Shown here in pieces: positions 1 to 7,207 of a DNA stretch of 7,668 nt (its first letter is position 1; every line of letters starts with the position of its first letter). A program made the translations under genes and the position numbers. This DNA comes from DAOUMU01 sp034409055 (GTDB taxonomy: Bacteria > Chloroflexota > Anaerolineae > 4572-78 > J111): contig DAOUMU010000516.1 in assembly GCA_034409055.1 (NCBI GenBank), forward strand, positions 1 to 7,668, given 5' to 3'. A model generated the notes under the pieces. It made no database searches. It saw only the letters and a list, made by a program, of their open reading frames with translations, and was not told where the DNA came from.

Positions 1-1330
1 GGTCATGACCTCCGGGAATTTTTCGGAAGAGCCCATTATGAAAGACAACGCCGAAGCCCTGGAGCGACTGGCTGCCCTGGCGGATGCCTTTTTGCTGCAC
101 AATCGGGATATTCATATTCATTGTGACGATTCGGTTGTGCGGGTCCTGGCCGGACGTGAGTTGCCTATCCGACGTTCGCGGGGCTATGCCCCCTTTCCGG
201 TGAAACTCCCTTTCCCGGTTGAGCAGATTCTGGCGGTGGGGGGCGAATTAAAAAACACCTTTTGCCTGACCAAAGGCAATTATGCTTTCATGAGCCAGCA
301 CATCGGCGATATGGAGAATCTGGAAACCTGGCGGGCCTTTGAAAAGTCGGTGAAACATTTTCAGACTCTGTTTCGAGTTGAGCCAAAGATTTTTGCTTGT
401 GACATGCACCCCGGTTATTTGTCGTCAAAGTGGGCCAGGGAAGTGACGAACGACGAACGACGAACGACGAACCCCAGCCCCCATCCCCCAGCCCAATTAG
501 TTGAAGTGCAGCATCATCATGCTCATATTGCGGCGGTGATGGCTGAGTATGGGTTGGATGGTAGTGAGCCGGTGATTGGCTTTAGCTTTGATGGTACGGG
601 GTATGGTACGGATGGGACCATCTGGGGGGGAGAGGTGTTGGTGGCTGATTACAAGACCTTTGCTCGTCTGGCTCATCTAAAATATGTGCCCTTGCCTGGG
701 GGCGATGCCGCCATCAAGCGACCCTATCGCACGGCCCTGGCTCACCTGTGGGCAGCGGGCCTGGACTGGGATGAAAGGCTGCCGCCGGTAGCGGCCTGCC
801 AGGCCGTAGAACGAGGTTTGATCAGACGACAGCTTGAGACCGGCTTCAACGCTGTCCCCACCAGTAGTATGGGCCGCCTGTTCGATGCGGTGGCCTCGCT
901 GGCCGGCATACGACAGACGGTCACCTACGAGGCCCAAGCTGCTATCGAGTTTGAAGCCATCATGGCGGTGGGAATCACTGAGGCTTATCCGTGGGGGCTG
1001 ACCGAGGATGGGGGAGAGATTGATGCTGCTCCCCTGATTCAAGCGGTGGTGACCGACGTGCAAGCCGGTGTACCGGCGCCGGTTATCTCGGCTAAATTTC
1101 ACAACGCTGTGGCCAATTTGGTTTTAATCTTGAGTGGGCGGCTGCGGGAAAAGGAAGGCTTAAACCGGGTGGCCTTGAGCGGTGGTGTCTTTCAAAATGT
1201 AACCTTGTTGGAGCTAACGGTCAATCGACTCAGGGGCGAATTTGAGGTGCTGACCCATCGCCTGGTTCCGCCCAATGATGGTGGATTGGCCCTGGGGCAA
1301 GCGATTGTGGCAAACTTTCTTAGCAATTAA
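1..1330 (+). CDS. hypF: HypF carbamoyltransferase, C-terminal part (5' end outside window)
   Basis: HypF converts carbamoyl phosphate, with ATP, to carbamoyl-adenylate and transfers the carbamoyl group to the C-terminal cysteine of HypE, the first step in making the CN ligands of [NiFe]-hydrogenase. The frame is open to the left edge, so the ATG at 5 is internal. About 440 of the usual ~750 residues are visible; the acylphosphatase, zinc-finger and most of the YrdC domain lie upstream. Counting from that ATG, residues 2-70 are the end of the YrdC domain (TSGNFSEEP, then RRSRGYAPFPVKLP). The rest is the Kae1-like carbamoyltransferase domain: metal-binding HHHAH at 170-174, FDGTGYGTDG at 195-204, SGGVFQN at 392-398 and PPNDGGLALGQ at 422-432. 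Residues ~147-163 are a low-complexity insertion made by a heptamer repeat, where other HypF proteins have a short loop. The stop codon lies inside another repeat. hypC follows after 35 bp, suggesting one transcript. Identity is very secure. Confidence 0.97.
   Translation, partial: VMTSGNFSEEPIMKDNAEALERLAALADAFLLHNRDIHIHCDDSVVRVLAGRELPIRRSRGYAPFPVKLPFPVEQILAVGGELKNTFCLTKGNYAFMSQHIGDMENLETWRAFEKSVKHFQTLFRVEPKIFACDMHPGYLSSKWAREVTNDERRTTNPSPHPPAQLVEVQHHHAHIAAVMAEYGLDGSEPVIGFSFDGTGYGTDGTIWGGEVLVADYKTFARLAHLKYVPLPGGDAAIKRPYRTALAHLWAAGLDWDERLPPVAACQAVERGLIRRQLETGFNAVPTSSMGRLFDAVASLAGIRQTVTYEAQAAIEFEAIMAVGITEAYPWGLTEDGGEIDAAPLIQAVVTDVQAGVPAPVISAKFHNAVANLVLILSGRLREKEGLNRVALSGGVFQNVTLLELTVNRLRGEFEVLTHRLVPPNDGGLALGQAIVANFLSN
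445..472 (+). repeat. Perfect 4 x 7-bp tandem repeat (GACGAAC) inside hypF
   Basis: Four uninterrupted copies of GACGAAC run at 445-451, 452-458, 459-465 and 466-472. A C-rich stretch follows, with CCCAGCCC at about 474-481 and again near 488-497. Together they encode the hydrophilic, Pro-rich insertion TNDERRTTNPSPHPP between the conserved WARE segment and the HHHAH motif of HypF. The array alone (28 bp) is not a multiple of three, so the C-rich tail must be part of what keeps the downstream frame. The repeat is seen directly; its origin as an invading intergenic-type repeat is inferred. Confidence 0.9.
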
Positions 1331-1354
1331 CAATGAGTAATTAGCAATTAATTG
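1320..1354 (+). repeat. Degenerate heptamer array at the hypF stop / hypC leader
   Basis: The sequence divides into five 7-nt units: TTAGCAA, TTAACAA, TGAGTAA, TTAGCAA, TTAATTG. The 11-mer TTAGCAATTAA occurs exactly at 1320-1330 and 1341-1351, 21 bp apart. The first copy supplies the last codons and the TAA stop of hypF. The array ends directly against the GGAGG ribosome-binding site of hypC at 1354-1358. Its AT-richness contrasts with the genes on either side. Confidence 0.7.
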
Positions 1355-1365
1355 GAGGTCATTCT

Positions 1366-1629
1366 ATGTGTCTTGGGGTACCGGGCAAAGTGACGGAAAT
1401 TTATGAGGTTAATGGCATGCGGATGGGGAAGGTTGATTTTGGGGGGATTGTCAAGGAAGCCTGTCTGGCTTATGTGCCGGAGGTGGAAGTGGGCGATTAC
1501 ACCATCATCCACGTTGGCTTTGCCATTACCAAATTGGACGAGGAGGCGGCCCAGGAGTCACTGGCCCTTTTCCGGGAGATGGGGGTATTGGAAGAGGAGT
1601 TGGGTGTCGAAGCGGATTCGACGGGATAA
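1366..1629 (+). CDS. hypC: HypC/HypG-type [NiFe]-hydrogenase maturation chaperone
   Basis: HypC is a small cytoplasmic chaperone. It binds HypD, helps hold the iron during assembly of the Fe(CN)2CO group, then carries it to the hydrogenase large-subunit precursor. The 87-residue product has the family length and the diagnostic N-terminus MCLGVPGKV. Cys2, exposed after removal of Met1, is the residue that contacts HypD and the iron. The OB-fold-like barrel continues through KVDFGGIVKEACLAYVPEVEVGDY, in pieces typical of the family, and ends with HVGFAITKLDEEAA at residues 49-62. The last ~20 residues are a helical, acidic tail. The start is well set by GGAGG at 1354-1358, 7 nt before the ATG. 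It lies 35 bp after hypF and 110 bp before hypD, its functional partner. Confidence 0.97.
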   Translation: MCLGVPGKVTEIYEVNGMRMGKVDFGGIVKEACLAYVPEVEVGDYTIIHVGFAITKLDEEAAQESLALFREMGVLEEELGVEADSTG

Positions 1630-1653
1630 AGCATAACGTCTTGGTAGACAGTA

Positions 1654-1681
1654 CGTGATGCGTGATGCGTGTTGCGTGAAT
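1654..1681 (+). repeat. Heptamer array in the hypC-hypD gap
   Basis: Four 7-nt units run without a gap: CGTGATG, CGTGATG, CGTGTTG, CGTGAAT. They lie in the 110-bp spacer between hypC and hypD. The unit resembles the CGTGAAG/CGTGAAA heptamers of the purH upstream region (6451-6510), suggesting one repeat family. No gene or other signal is visible in the remainder of the spacer apart from the hypD ribosome-binding site. Confidence 0.75.
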
Positions 1682-1725
1682 AAGGTCGCATGTGTCTCTT
1701 TCAAGCAAAAACTGTGTTGAGAACT

Positions 1726-1731
1726 AAGGGG
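1726..1731 (+). promoter_or_regulatory. Ribosome-binding site that fixes the TTG start of hypD
   Basis: AAGGGG lies 8 nt upstream of the TTG codon at 1740. No ATG lies close by in the hypD frame, and residues directly after the TTG already match the start of the HypD family. The site is therefore the main reason to accept the non-ATG start. Confidence 0.75.
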
Positions 1732-1739
1732 AATTTCCA

Positions 1740-2831
1740 TTGAAATATTTGGAAGAATTTCGCGATGCGGATTTAGCCAAACGCCTCCTGGATGATATCC
1801 ACCGCATGACCACCAAGCATTGGGCCATCATGGAGGTGTGTGGGGGCCAGACCCACTCCATTATTCGGAATGGCATCGACCAACTTTTACCGGATAAGAT
1901 TGAAATGATTCACGGTCCGGGCTGCCCTGTCTGTGTAACGCCTTTGGAACTGATTGACAAGGCCCTGGCCATTGCTGTTCGTCCAGAGGTGATCTTCTGT
2001 TCGTTTGGCGATATGTTGCGCGTGCCGGGCAGCGAGAAGGATTTGTTCCAGGTGAAAAGTGAAGGGGGAGACGTACGAGTGGTTTACTCACCGCTGGACG
2101 CGCTCAAGATTGCCCGGGAAAATCCAGACCGTGAAGTGGTCTTCTTTGGCATTGGTTTTGAAACCACGGCTCCGGCCAACGTTATGGCTGTTTTTCAGGC
2201 CAAACAGCAGGGATTGGCCAATTTTTCCATACTGGTTTCGCATGTGCTGGTGCCGCCGGCCATTTCGGCCATTCTTGAATCGCCTGCCAACCGGGTGCAG
2301 GCATTTCTGGCCGCCGGTCACGTCTGTAGCGTGATGGGCTACTGGCAGTATGTGCCGTTGGTCAAGAAATATAAGGTGCCCATTGTGGTGACCGGCTTTG
2401 AGCCCCTGGATATCCTGGAAGGGGTGCGTTTGGCGGTCAAACAGCTGGCAGAAGGCCGGGCGGAAGTGGAAAACGCCTATAGCCGGGCCGTAACTTACGC
2501 GGGCAATCAACCGGCTCAGCAAATGGTGGCTGATGTCTTTGAGGTCAGTGACCGGACCTGGCGAGGCATCGGCAACATTCCGCAGAGCGGCTGGAAACTG
2601 CGCGAAGCGTACCGGGATTACGACGCCGAAGTTAAATTTGGGGTGGGGGACATTCGCACCCAGGAGTCGCCGCTGTGCCGCAGCGGGGAGGTGTTACAAG
2701 GCTTAATCAAACCCCACCAGTGTGCGGCCTTTGGCAAAGAGTGTACCCCCCAGAACCCGCTGGGAGCAACCATGGTTTCCAGCGAGGGCGCTTGCGCGGC
2801 CTATTACCGGTACGGGCGCTTTGCCCTGTAG
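1740..2831 (+). CDS. hypD: HypD, iron-sulfur scaffold for Fe(CN)2CO assembly
   Basis: HypD is the [4Fe-4S] protein that, in complex with HypC, carries the iron on which the CN and CO ligands of [NiFe]-hydrogenase are put together. The 363-residue length is normal. Family motifs appear in order: MEVCGGQTHSI at 31-41 with Cys34, HGPGCPVCVTP at 58-68 with Cys62 and Cys65, CSFGDMLRVPGS, FFGIGFETTAP, GHVCSVMGYWQY, VTGFEPLDILEGV, and a C-terminal block with FGVGDIRTQESPLC, AAFGKECTP and SSEGACAAYYRYG that supplies the cluster cysteines. Cys34, Cys62 and Cys65 correspond to the thiol and iron-site residues known from characterised HypD. The start is TTG, backed by a good ribosome-binding site. The TAG stop lies in the GTAG that begins a repeat unit, so the last residues may have been set by the arrival of the repeat. 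hypE follows after an unusually long 177-bp spacer. Confidence 0.97.
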   Translation: MKYLEEFRDADLAKRLLDDIHRMTTKHWAIMEVCGGQTHSIIRNGIDQLLPDKIEMIHGPGCPVCVTPLELIDKALAIAVRPEVIFCSFGDMLRVPGSEKDLFQVKSEGGDVRVVYSPLDALKIARENPDREVVFFGIGFETTAPANVMAVFQAKQQGLANFSILVSHVLVPPAISAILESPANRVQAFLAAGHVCSVMGYWQYVPLVKKYKVPIVVTGFEPLDILEGVRLAVKQLAEGRAEVENAYSRAVTYAGNQPAQQMVADVFEVSDRTWRGIGNIPQSGWKLREAYRDYDAEVKFGVGDIRTQESPLCRSGEVLQGLIKPHQCAAFGKECTPQNPLGATMVSSEGACAAYYRYGRFAL

Positions 2832-2892
2832 GCGGGGCATCCAACCCCGTAGGCAGGACATCCATTTCCGTAGGCAGGGCATCCCCATGCCC
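2828..2892 (+). repeat. 21-bp-period direct repeats with GTAG foot (array A)
   Basis: Three copies of the 15-nt core GTAGGCRGGRCATCC begin at 2828, 2849 and 2870, exactly 21 bp apart, with 6-nt variable tails between. The third copy runs into a perfect hairpin, GGGCAT CCCC ATGCCC, at 2877-2892. The first copy overlaps the hypD stop codon. A GTAG tetranucleotide at the foot of a small palindrome is the layout known for REP elements moved by RAYT (TnpA-REP) transposases; linking these repeats to that class is an inference. Confidence 0.75.
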
Positions 2893-2912
2893 TATCCTAA
2901 TCCAAGGCCCGC

Positions 2913-2975
2913 CGAGGCATGGGGATGTCCCATCGAGGCATGGGGATGCCCCATCGAGACATGGGGATGCCTCGG
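2913..2975 (+). repeat. Three tandem 21-bp repeats, inverted relative to array A (array B)
   Basis: Three adjoining units begin with CGAGGCAT or CGAGACAT at 2913, 2934 and 2955, each 21 bp long. Each centres on CATGGGGATG. The middle unit contains the hairpin GGCAT GGGG ATGCC at 2937-2950. The 15-mer GGCATGGGGATGCCC at 2937-2951 is the exact reverse complement of 2877-2891 in array A, so the hypD-hypE spacer as a whole is an inverted pair of arrays that could fold back on itself in RNA or single-stranded DNA. The units have no unique spacers, so this is not a CRISPR array. The last ~30 bp before hypE are AT-rich and hold no clear ribosome-binding site. Confidence 0.8.
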
Positions 2976-3008
2976 CTACAATATGGAATTTCAAATAAAC
3001 ATTGACTT

Positions 3009-4088
3009 ATGACTGACAACTTAAACTTTGAAAACTGGATTTGTCCTTTGCCCTTACGCAACCATCCCAACATCATTATGGGGCACGGTGGAGGGGGCAA
3101 ACTCTCGGCCGAATTGGTGGAACATCTCTTCCTGCCTGCTTTCAGGAATGAAACCCTGGAGCATCTGGGCGACTCTGCCGTGCTCAATTTTGCCCCTGAC
3201 CTGGCCTCGCTGGCATCTACGCGTCTGTGCTTTTCGACCGATTCCTTTGTGGTACGCCCCCTCTTCTTTCCGGGGGGGAACATTGGCGATTTGGCCATCA
3301 ATGGGACGGTGAACGATATTGCCATGAGTGGGGCGCAGCCTGTCTATATGAGCGCCGGTTTTATTTTGGAGGAGGGATTGTCTCTGGAGGCGTTGGGCAC
3401 CATTGTGGAGACCATGGGCCTGGCGGCGCGCCAGGCCGGCGTTAGCCTGGTGGCCGGGGATACCAAAGTGGTGGACAAAGGCCACGGAGATGGGGTTTAT
3501 GTCAATACCTCCGGCTTGGGCCTGATCCCGGCCGGGGTGAACATCGCCCCTGACCGGGCCCGTCCGGGCGATGTGGTCATTGTGAGCGGTGATATAGGCG
3601 TTCACGGGGTGGCCATTATGAGTGTGCGTGAGGGACTCGAATTCGAAACCGTGATAGAAACAGACTCAGCGCCCCTTAACGGTCTGGTGGCGGCGATGCT
3701 GGAAGTTAGCCGGGAGATTCACGTTTTGCGTGATCCGACGCGGGGGGGATTGGCCTCGGCCTTGAATGAAATCGCCAAAGCTTCCAAAGTGGGGATTGTC
3801 CTGGAGGAGAAACAGGTGCCGGTCTCGGCCCCGGTTCAGGCTGCCTGCGAGTTTTTGGGGCTGGACCCCTTTTACGTGGCCAACGAAGGTAAGCTGATCG
3901 CTATGGTCCCGGCAGCGGTGGCCGAGCTCCTGCTTGAGTGGATGCGGCAGCATCCGTATGGTGCCCGGGCCGCTATGATCGGCCAGGTGACGGCTGAACA
4001 CCCCGGCCTGGTGGTGGCCAAAACCGGCATCGGCGGCACCCGGGTGGTGGATATGCAAGTCGGTGAGCAGTTGCCACGGATTTGTTGA
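3009..4088 (+). CDS. hypE: HypE, carbamoyl dehydratase / cyanide carrier
   Basis: HypE accepts a carbamoyl group from HypF on its C-terminal cysteine, dehydrates it with ATP to a thiocyanate, and passes the cyanide to the iron on HypC-HypD. The product is 359 residues with the two-domain PurM/AIRS fold. The N-terminal glycine-rich MGHGGGGKLS is at 24-33, TDSFVVRPLFFPGG at 77-90 and GDLAINGTVNDIAMSG at 93-108. VAGDTKVVDKGHGDG at 148-162 belongs to the ATP site, and DPTRGGLASALNEIA at 242-256 is the AIRS signature. The protein ends in PRIC, so the essential C-terminal Cys359 is in place and the enzyme should be active. The ATG at 3009 is preferred because CPLPLR at 12-17 is typical of HypE N-termini; a later ATG at 3078 would lose it. 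No Shine-Dalgarno sequence is evident, so initiation may be weak or leader-dependent. It ends 13 bp from the end of a convergent gene. Confidence 0.97.
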   Translation: MTDNLNFENWICPLPLRNHPNIIMGHGGGGKLSAELVEHLFLPAFRNETLEHLGDSAVLNFAPDLASLASTRLCFSTDSFVVRPLFFPGGNIGDLAINGTVNDIAMSGAQPVYMSAGFILEEGLSLEALGTIVETMGLAARQAGVSLVAGDTKVVDKGHGDGVYVNTSGLGLIPAGVNIAPDRARPGDVVIVSGDIGVHGVAIMSVREGLEFETVIETDSAPLNGLVAAMLEVSREIHVLRDPTRGGLASALNEIAKASKVGIVLEEKQVPVSAPVQAACEFLGLDPFYVANEGKLIAMVPAAVAELLLEWMRQHPYGARAAMIGQVTAEHPGLVVAKTGIGGTRVVDMQVGEQLPRIC

Positions 4089-4101
4089 GGATACTTCTTG
4101 T

Positions 4102-4500
4102 TTATGTTTTCTTGTCAGCCATATGCTGTTGAAGGGCTTGCTCAATGGTTACGCGCAGCTCTGCTTTATTAAACGGCTTGACAATATAACCGTAATGGGT
4201 GGTTTGTTTAACCCGCTGCAAGGTCTGTTCATCAGAATGAGCCGTTAAATAAACTACCGGAATATCATAAAGGGCTTGAATTTGTTTGGCCGTTTCCACA
4301 CCATCCACGTATCCTTTTAGCTTTATATCCATCAAGACTAAATCAGGGTGCAGTTCAGCCACTTTTTCCAGGGCTACCTCACCATAGGAAGCAATGCCTA
4401 CCACCTCATAGCCGAAATCTTGCAAGTACTGGACAATATCTATGCTGGTGATGAGTTCATCTTCAACGACCAGGATCTTTGTCGATTGTCGCTGGTTCAT
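4102..4500 (-). CDS. Single-domain response regulator (receiver only)
   Basis: The 132-residue product is a stand-alone CheY-like receiver domain, expected to take a phosphoryl group from a histidine kinase not in this window. The hallmark residues are all present: acidic pair Glu13-Asp14 in ILVVEDE, phosphoacceptor Asp58 in LVLMDIK, switch Thr86 in VVYLTAHSDE, and Lys108 in GYIVKPF. Tyr105 precedes the KPF motif. Nothing follows the receiver, so there is no DNA-binding or enzymatic output domain; it probably acts in a phosphorelay or by protein contact. Its type (DIVxYLxxxGYEVVGIASYGE, LKGYVDGVETA) is common among receivers found beside hybrid or PAS-domain kinases. AAGGAC at 4509-4514 lies 8 nt before the ATG. 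The gene is visibly more AT-rich than the hyp and purH genes and stands alone between convergent hypE and a gene-poor gap, consistent with a later arrival. Its target pathway cannot be told from the sequence. Confidence 0.93.
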   Translation of the reverse strand: MNQRQSTKILVVEDELITSIDIVQYLQDFGYEVVGIASYGEVALEKVAELHPDLVLMDIKLKGYVDGVETAKQIQALYDIPVVYLTAHSDEQTLQRVKQTTHYGYIVKPFNKAELRVTIEQALQQHMADKKT

Positions 4501-4532
4501 TGTTCGTTGTCCTTGTTGAGAAAGGTATTTAA

Positions 4533-4703
4533 GGTCGTCTTATTATAACCCACCTTAAATTATTTTGCTATCCTCCCTTACTCCTAAAAGGCAATTCACC
4601 ACCGGGCAATTTTGGATTCATCATCGTCAACATCGTCATCCTGGCTCTAGCCGCATTTGTTGCCTACGGACGATGGAAATTGGTTCCAATCTCAACTGGA
4701 TGA
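4533..4703 (+). pseudogene. Start-less reading frame resembling the C-terminal membrane tail of a lost protein
   Basis: The frame is open from 4533 to a TGA at 4701-4703 but has no ATG, GTG or TTG. From about 4590 it reads GNSPPGNFG, then a ~20-residue hydrophobic stretch (FIIVNIVILALAAFVAY), then a basic GRWK and a short polar end LVPISTG. This is the layout of a single transmembrane anchor with a positive cytoplasmic flank. It overlaps the upstream region of the response regulator gene on the other strand and is followed at 4726 by a terminator that would suit + strand transcription. I read it as the 3' remnant of a membrane protein gene whose 5' part was lost, possibly when the regulator gene arrived. 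It could equally be a chance frame; no family is recognised. Confidence 0.35.
4542..4547 (-). promoter_or_regulatory. Possible -10 box for the response regulator gene
   Basis: Read on the - strand, a perfect TATAAT lies 41 nt upstream of the ATG at 4500. This would give a leader of about 35 nt containing the AAGGAC ribosome-binding site. At 17-bp spacing the -35 position reads TAGCAA, a poor match, and the region is AT-rich, so a chance match is possible. Confidence 0.3.
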
Positions 4704-4725
4704 TGATGTAACCGCGTCTAAAACT

Positions 4726-4758
4726 AAAAACCCTTACCGATGGTCGGTAAGGGTTTTT
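4726..4758. terminator. Bidirectional Rho-independent terminator
   Basis: A perfect 15-bp inverted repeat has left arm AAAAACCCTTACCGA at 4726-4740, loop TGG, and right arm at 4744-4758. Because the arms carry A5 and T5 at their outer ends, the hairpin gives a U-tract in transcripts of either strand. Its clearest job is ending - strand transcription that leaves purH at 4861. On the + strand it would end any transcript through the membrane-protein remnant at 4533-4703. Confidence 0.85.
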
Positions 4759-4813
4759 GGTGTGGTCAATCGGATCGGATTTGAAGACAGGTTGACTTAT
4801 TGAATGGGACGCC

Positions 4814-4840
4814 GCTGGCGCATCCCTATGCGCCAGCTAC
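4814..4840 (-). repeat. GTAG-footed hairpin, REP-like, in the purH 3' region
   Basis: A perfect 10-bp inverted repeat occupies 4814-4823 and 4828-4837 (GCTGGCGCAT and its complement) around the loop CCCT. On the - strand the palindrome begins directly with GTAG (4840-4837), the same foot as in the repeats at 2828-2892. No U-tract follows, so it is a poor terminator. It would lie in the purH 3' untranslated RNA, between the stop codon and the terminator at 4758, and could protect the mRNA end. The assignment to REP elements is inferred from layout only. Confidence 0.5.
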
Positions 4841-4860
4841 AGTTTTGCACCGAGTAGTAA

Positions 4861-6381
<1,521 letters not shown>

Positions 6382-6387
6382 TGCATA

Positions 6388-6392
6388 ACTCC
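6388..6392 (-). promoter_or_regulatory. Ribosome-binding site that fixes the purH start
   Basis: On the - strand GGAGT ends 6 nt before the ATG at 6381. The upstream ATG at 6450 has no such site and its extra 23 residues do not match the family, so this decides the start. Confidence 0.75.
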
Positions 6393-6450
6393 ATATCATA
6401 AAATTTATGTGGTAAAGTTCGGTGGGACAGATTGAAGTATCGTCCCCCAT

Positions 6451-6510
6451 GAAACGTGAAGCGTGAAACGTGATAATACATCGTAAAAGCTCTCACTTTC
6501 ACGCTTCACG
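6451..6510. repeat. Inverted heptamer arrays between the DUF4230 pair and purH
   Basis: Three heptamers, GAAACGT, GAAGCGT and GAAACGT, run at 6451-6471. A second set in inverted orientation occupies 6490-6510 (CTCTCAC, TTTCACG, CTTCACG). The 14-mer CGTGAAGCGTGAAA at 6455-6468 is the exact reverse complement of 6497-6510, giving a possible 14-bp stem with a 28-nt loop. No run of U follows on either strand, so it is not a standard terminator. No gene is visible in the 148-bp gap. Confidence 0.7.
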
Positions 6511-6529
6511 TCGATACTGTTAATTTCGG

Positions 6530-7207
6530 TTATTCCTTGTATATCTGAGCATCAACGATGACTTCAACCTCGGTAAAACCGAGTGAATAGAGGAAGTTTT
6601 CAAAGTAGAGCTGCCCGTGATCTTTGGCTCGATCCATGATACCGGCCTCGACGGCCGCCTGTTCAATAGCCTCTTGGGCCTGATTCAGGGCTTCCCCTTG
6701 CAGATCAGGTTGGTTGTCATCAAAGATCAGGTTGTTTTCGTAATAAACAATGTGGGTTCGGTCAAAATTGATGCTGGTATTGATGATTTCTGGGGCCGGT
6801 AGGACCAGCCTGACCCGGCTGCCGTCGGTCCATAGATCCTCTTCGGTCATTTTTTCTAAATCGAAGCCGGCCTGCACGTCGCCGTAGACGAGCATGAGCA
6901 AGCGCTCTTTGGTGCCTAGCAGCCCATCGAGCCAGCCATCCGGTACGTTTTCGTTATAAACTTCGGTCACCGTGCCATATTCTACCGTGACCAATTTGGC
7001 CCGGGATTTAATCCCCTGGATGGTAACCACGGGGGGCGGCAAAGGCGTGTCGGTAGGCGGCACGGTGGGCGTGGGTGCCAGGGCCTCGTTGGCCTCACTG
7101 CCGATAAATGTACCGGCCAAAAAAGCGATTACGGCAATCCCAACCAGGGCCACCACGGCAATGCTCCCGAAAACAAGGTATTGGCGTTTTGATTGTTGAT
7201 TCATCAT
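6530..7207 (-). CDS. DUF4230 protein with N-terminal membrane anchor
   Basis: The 225-residue product has a short basic start (NQQSKRQY), one hydrophobic helix at about residues 11-32 and a Pro/Thr-rich linker at 44-60 (APTPTVPPTDTPLPPP). A soluble domain at about 63-220 matches my recollection of DUF4230: KLVTVEYGTVTEVYNE, MLVYGDVQAGFDLEKM, VRLVLPAPEI, a coiled-coil-like helix NQAQEAIEQAAVEAGIMDRA, and the closing YFENFLYSLGFTEVEVIV. The expected topology is an anchored domain outside the cytoplasmic membrane. The biochemical role of DUF4230 is not known to me. Its ATG overlaps the stop of the upstream paralogue (ATGA); a second ATG directly follows, so the true start is one of two adjacent codons. 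The ribosome-binding site is weak (GGAA), which fits translational coupling to the upstream gene. Confidence 0.85.
   Translation of the reverse strand: MMNQQSKRQYLVFGSIAVVALVGIAVIAFLAGTFIGSEANEALAPTPTVPPTDTPLPPPVVTIQGIKSRAKLVTVEYGTVTEVYNENVPDGWLDGLLGTKERLLMLVYGDVQAGFDLEKMTEEDLWTDGSRVRLVLPAPEIINTSINFDRTHIVYYENNLIFDDNQPDLQGEALNQAQEAIEQAAVEAGIMDRAKDHGQLYFENFLYSLGFTEVEVIVDAQIYKE

Noticed and set aside
1497..1740. Three overlapping - strand frames over hypC and the following gap, with Arg/Thr/His-rich segments
   Set aside because: They are antisense to hypC and the odd composition comes from the heptamer array; no start signal or family match.
2828..2975. Regularly spaced repeats that could be taken for a CRISPR array
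   Set aside because: The units are 21 bp, head to tail with at most 6 variable bases, and switch orientation midway. There are no 25-40 bp unique spacers and no cas genes.
2954..2982. Possible promoter just before hypE (TACAAT at 2977-2982)
   Set aside because: The -35 position 17 bp upstream reads TCGAGA inside a repeat unit, and the resulting leader would be only about 20 nt. Too weak to call without transcript data.
2675..3012. Open frames on both strands across the hypD-hypE gap
   Set aside because: Their codes are translations of the 21-bp repeats and out-of-frame hypD; the period is a multiple of three, which keeps frames open by chance.
4565..4710. Second + strand frame over the gap, starting TTG and ending in three Met codons
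   Set aside because: Its Arg/His-rich translation is a frame-shadow of the membrane-segment frame at 4533-4703, with no ribosome-binding site.
6397..6409. AT-rich palindrome CATAAAATTTATG just upstream of the purH ribosome-binding site, considered as an operator
   Set aside because: It occurs once, is short and of low complexity, and matches no purine-repressor site I can name. No purine-riboswitch core was visible nearby either.
6382..6450. N-terminal extension of PurH from an ATG at 6450
   Set aside because: The 23 extra residues do not match the family. A good ribosome-binding site and the canonical N-terminus point to the ATG at 6381.
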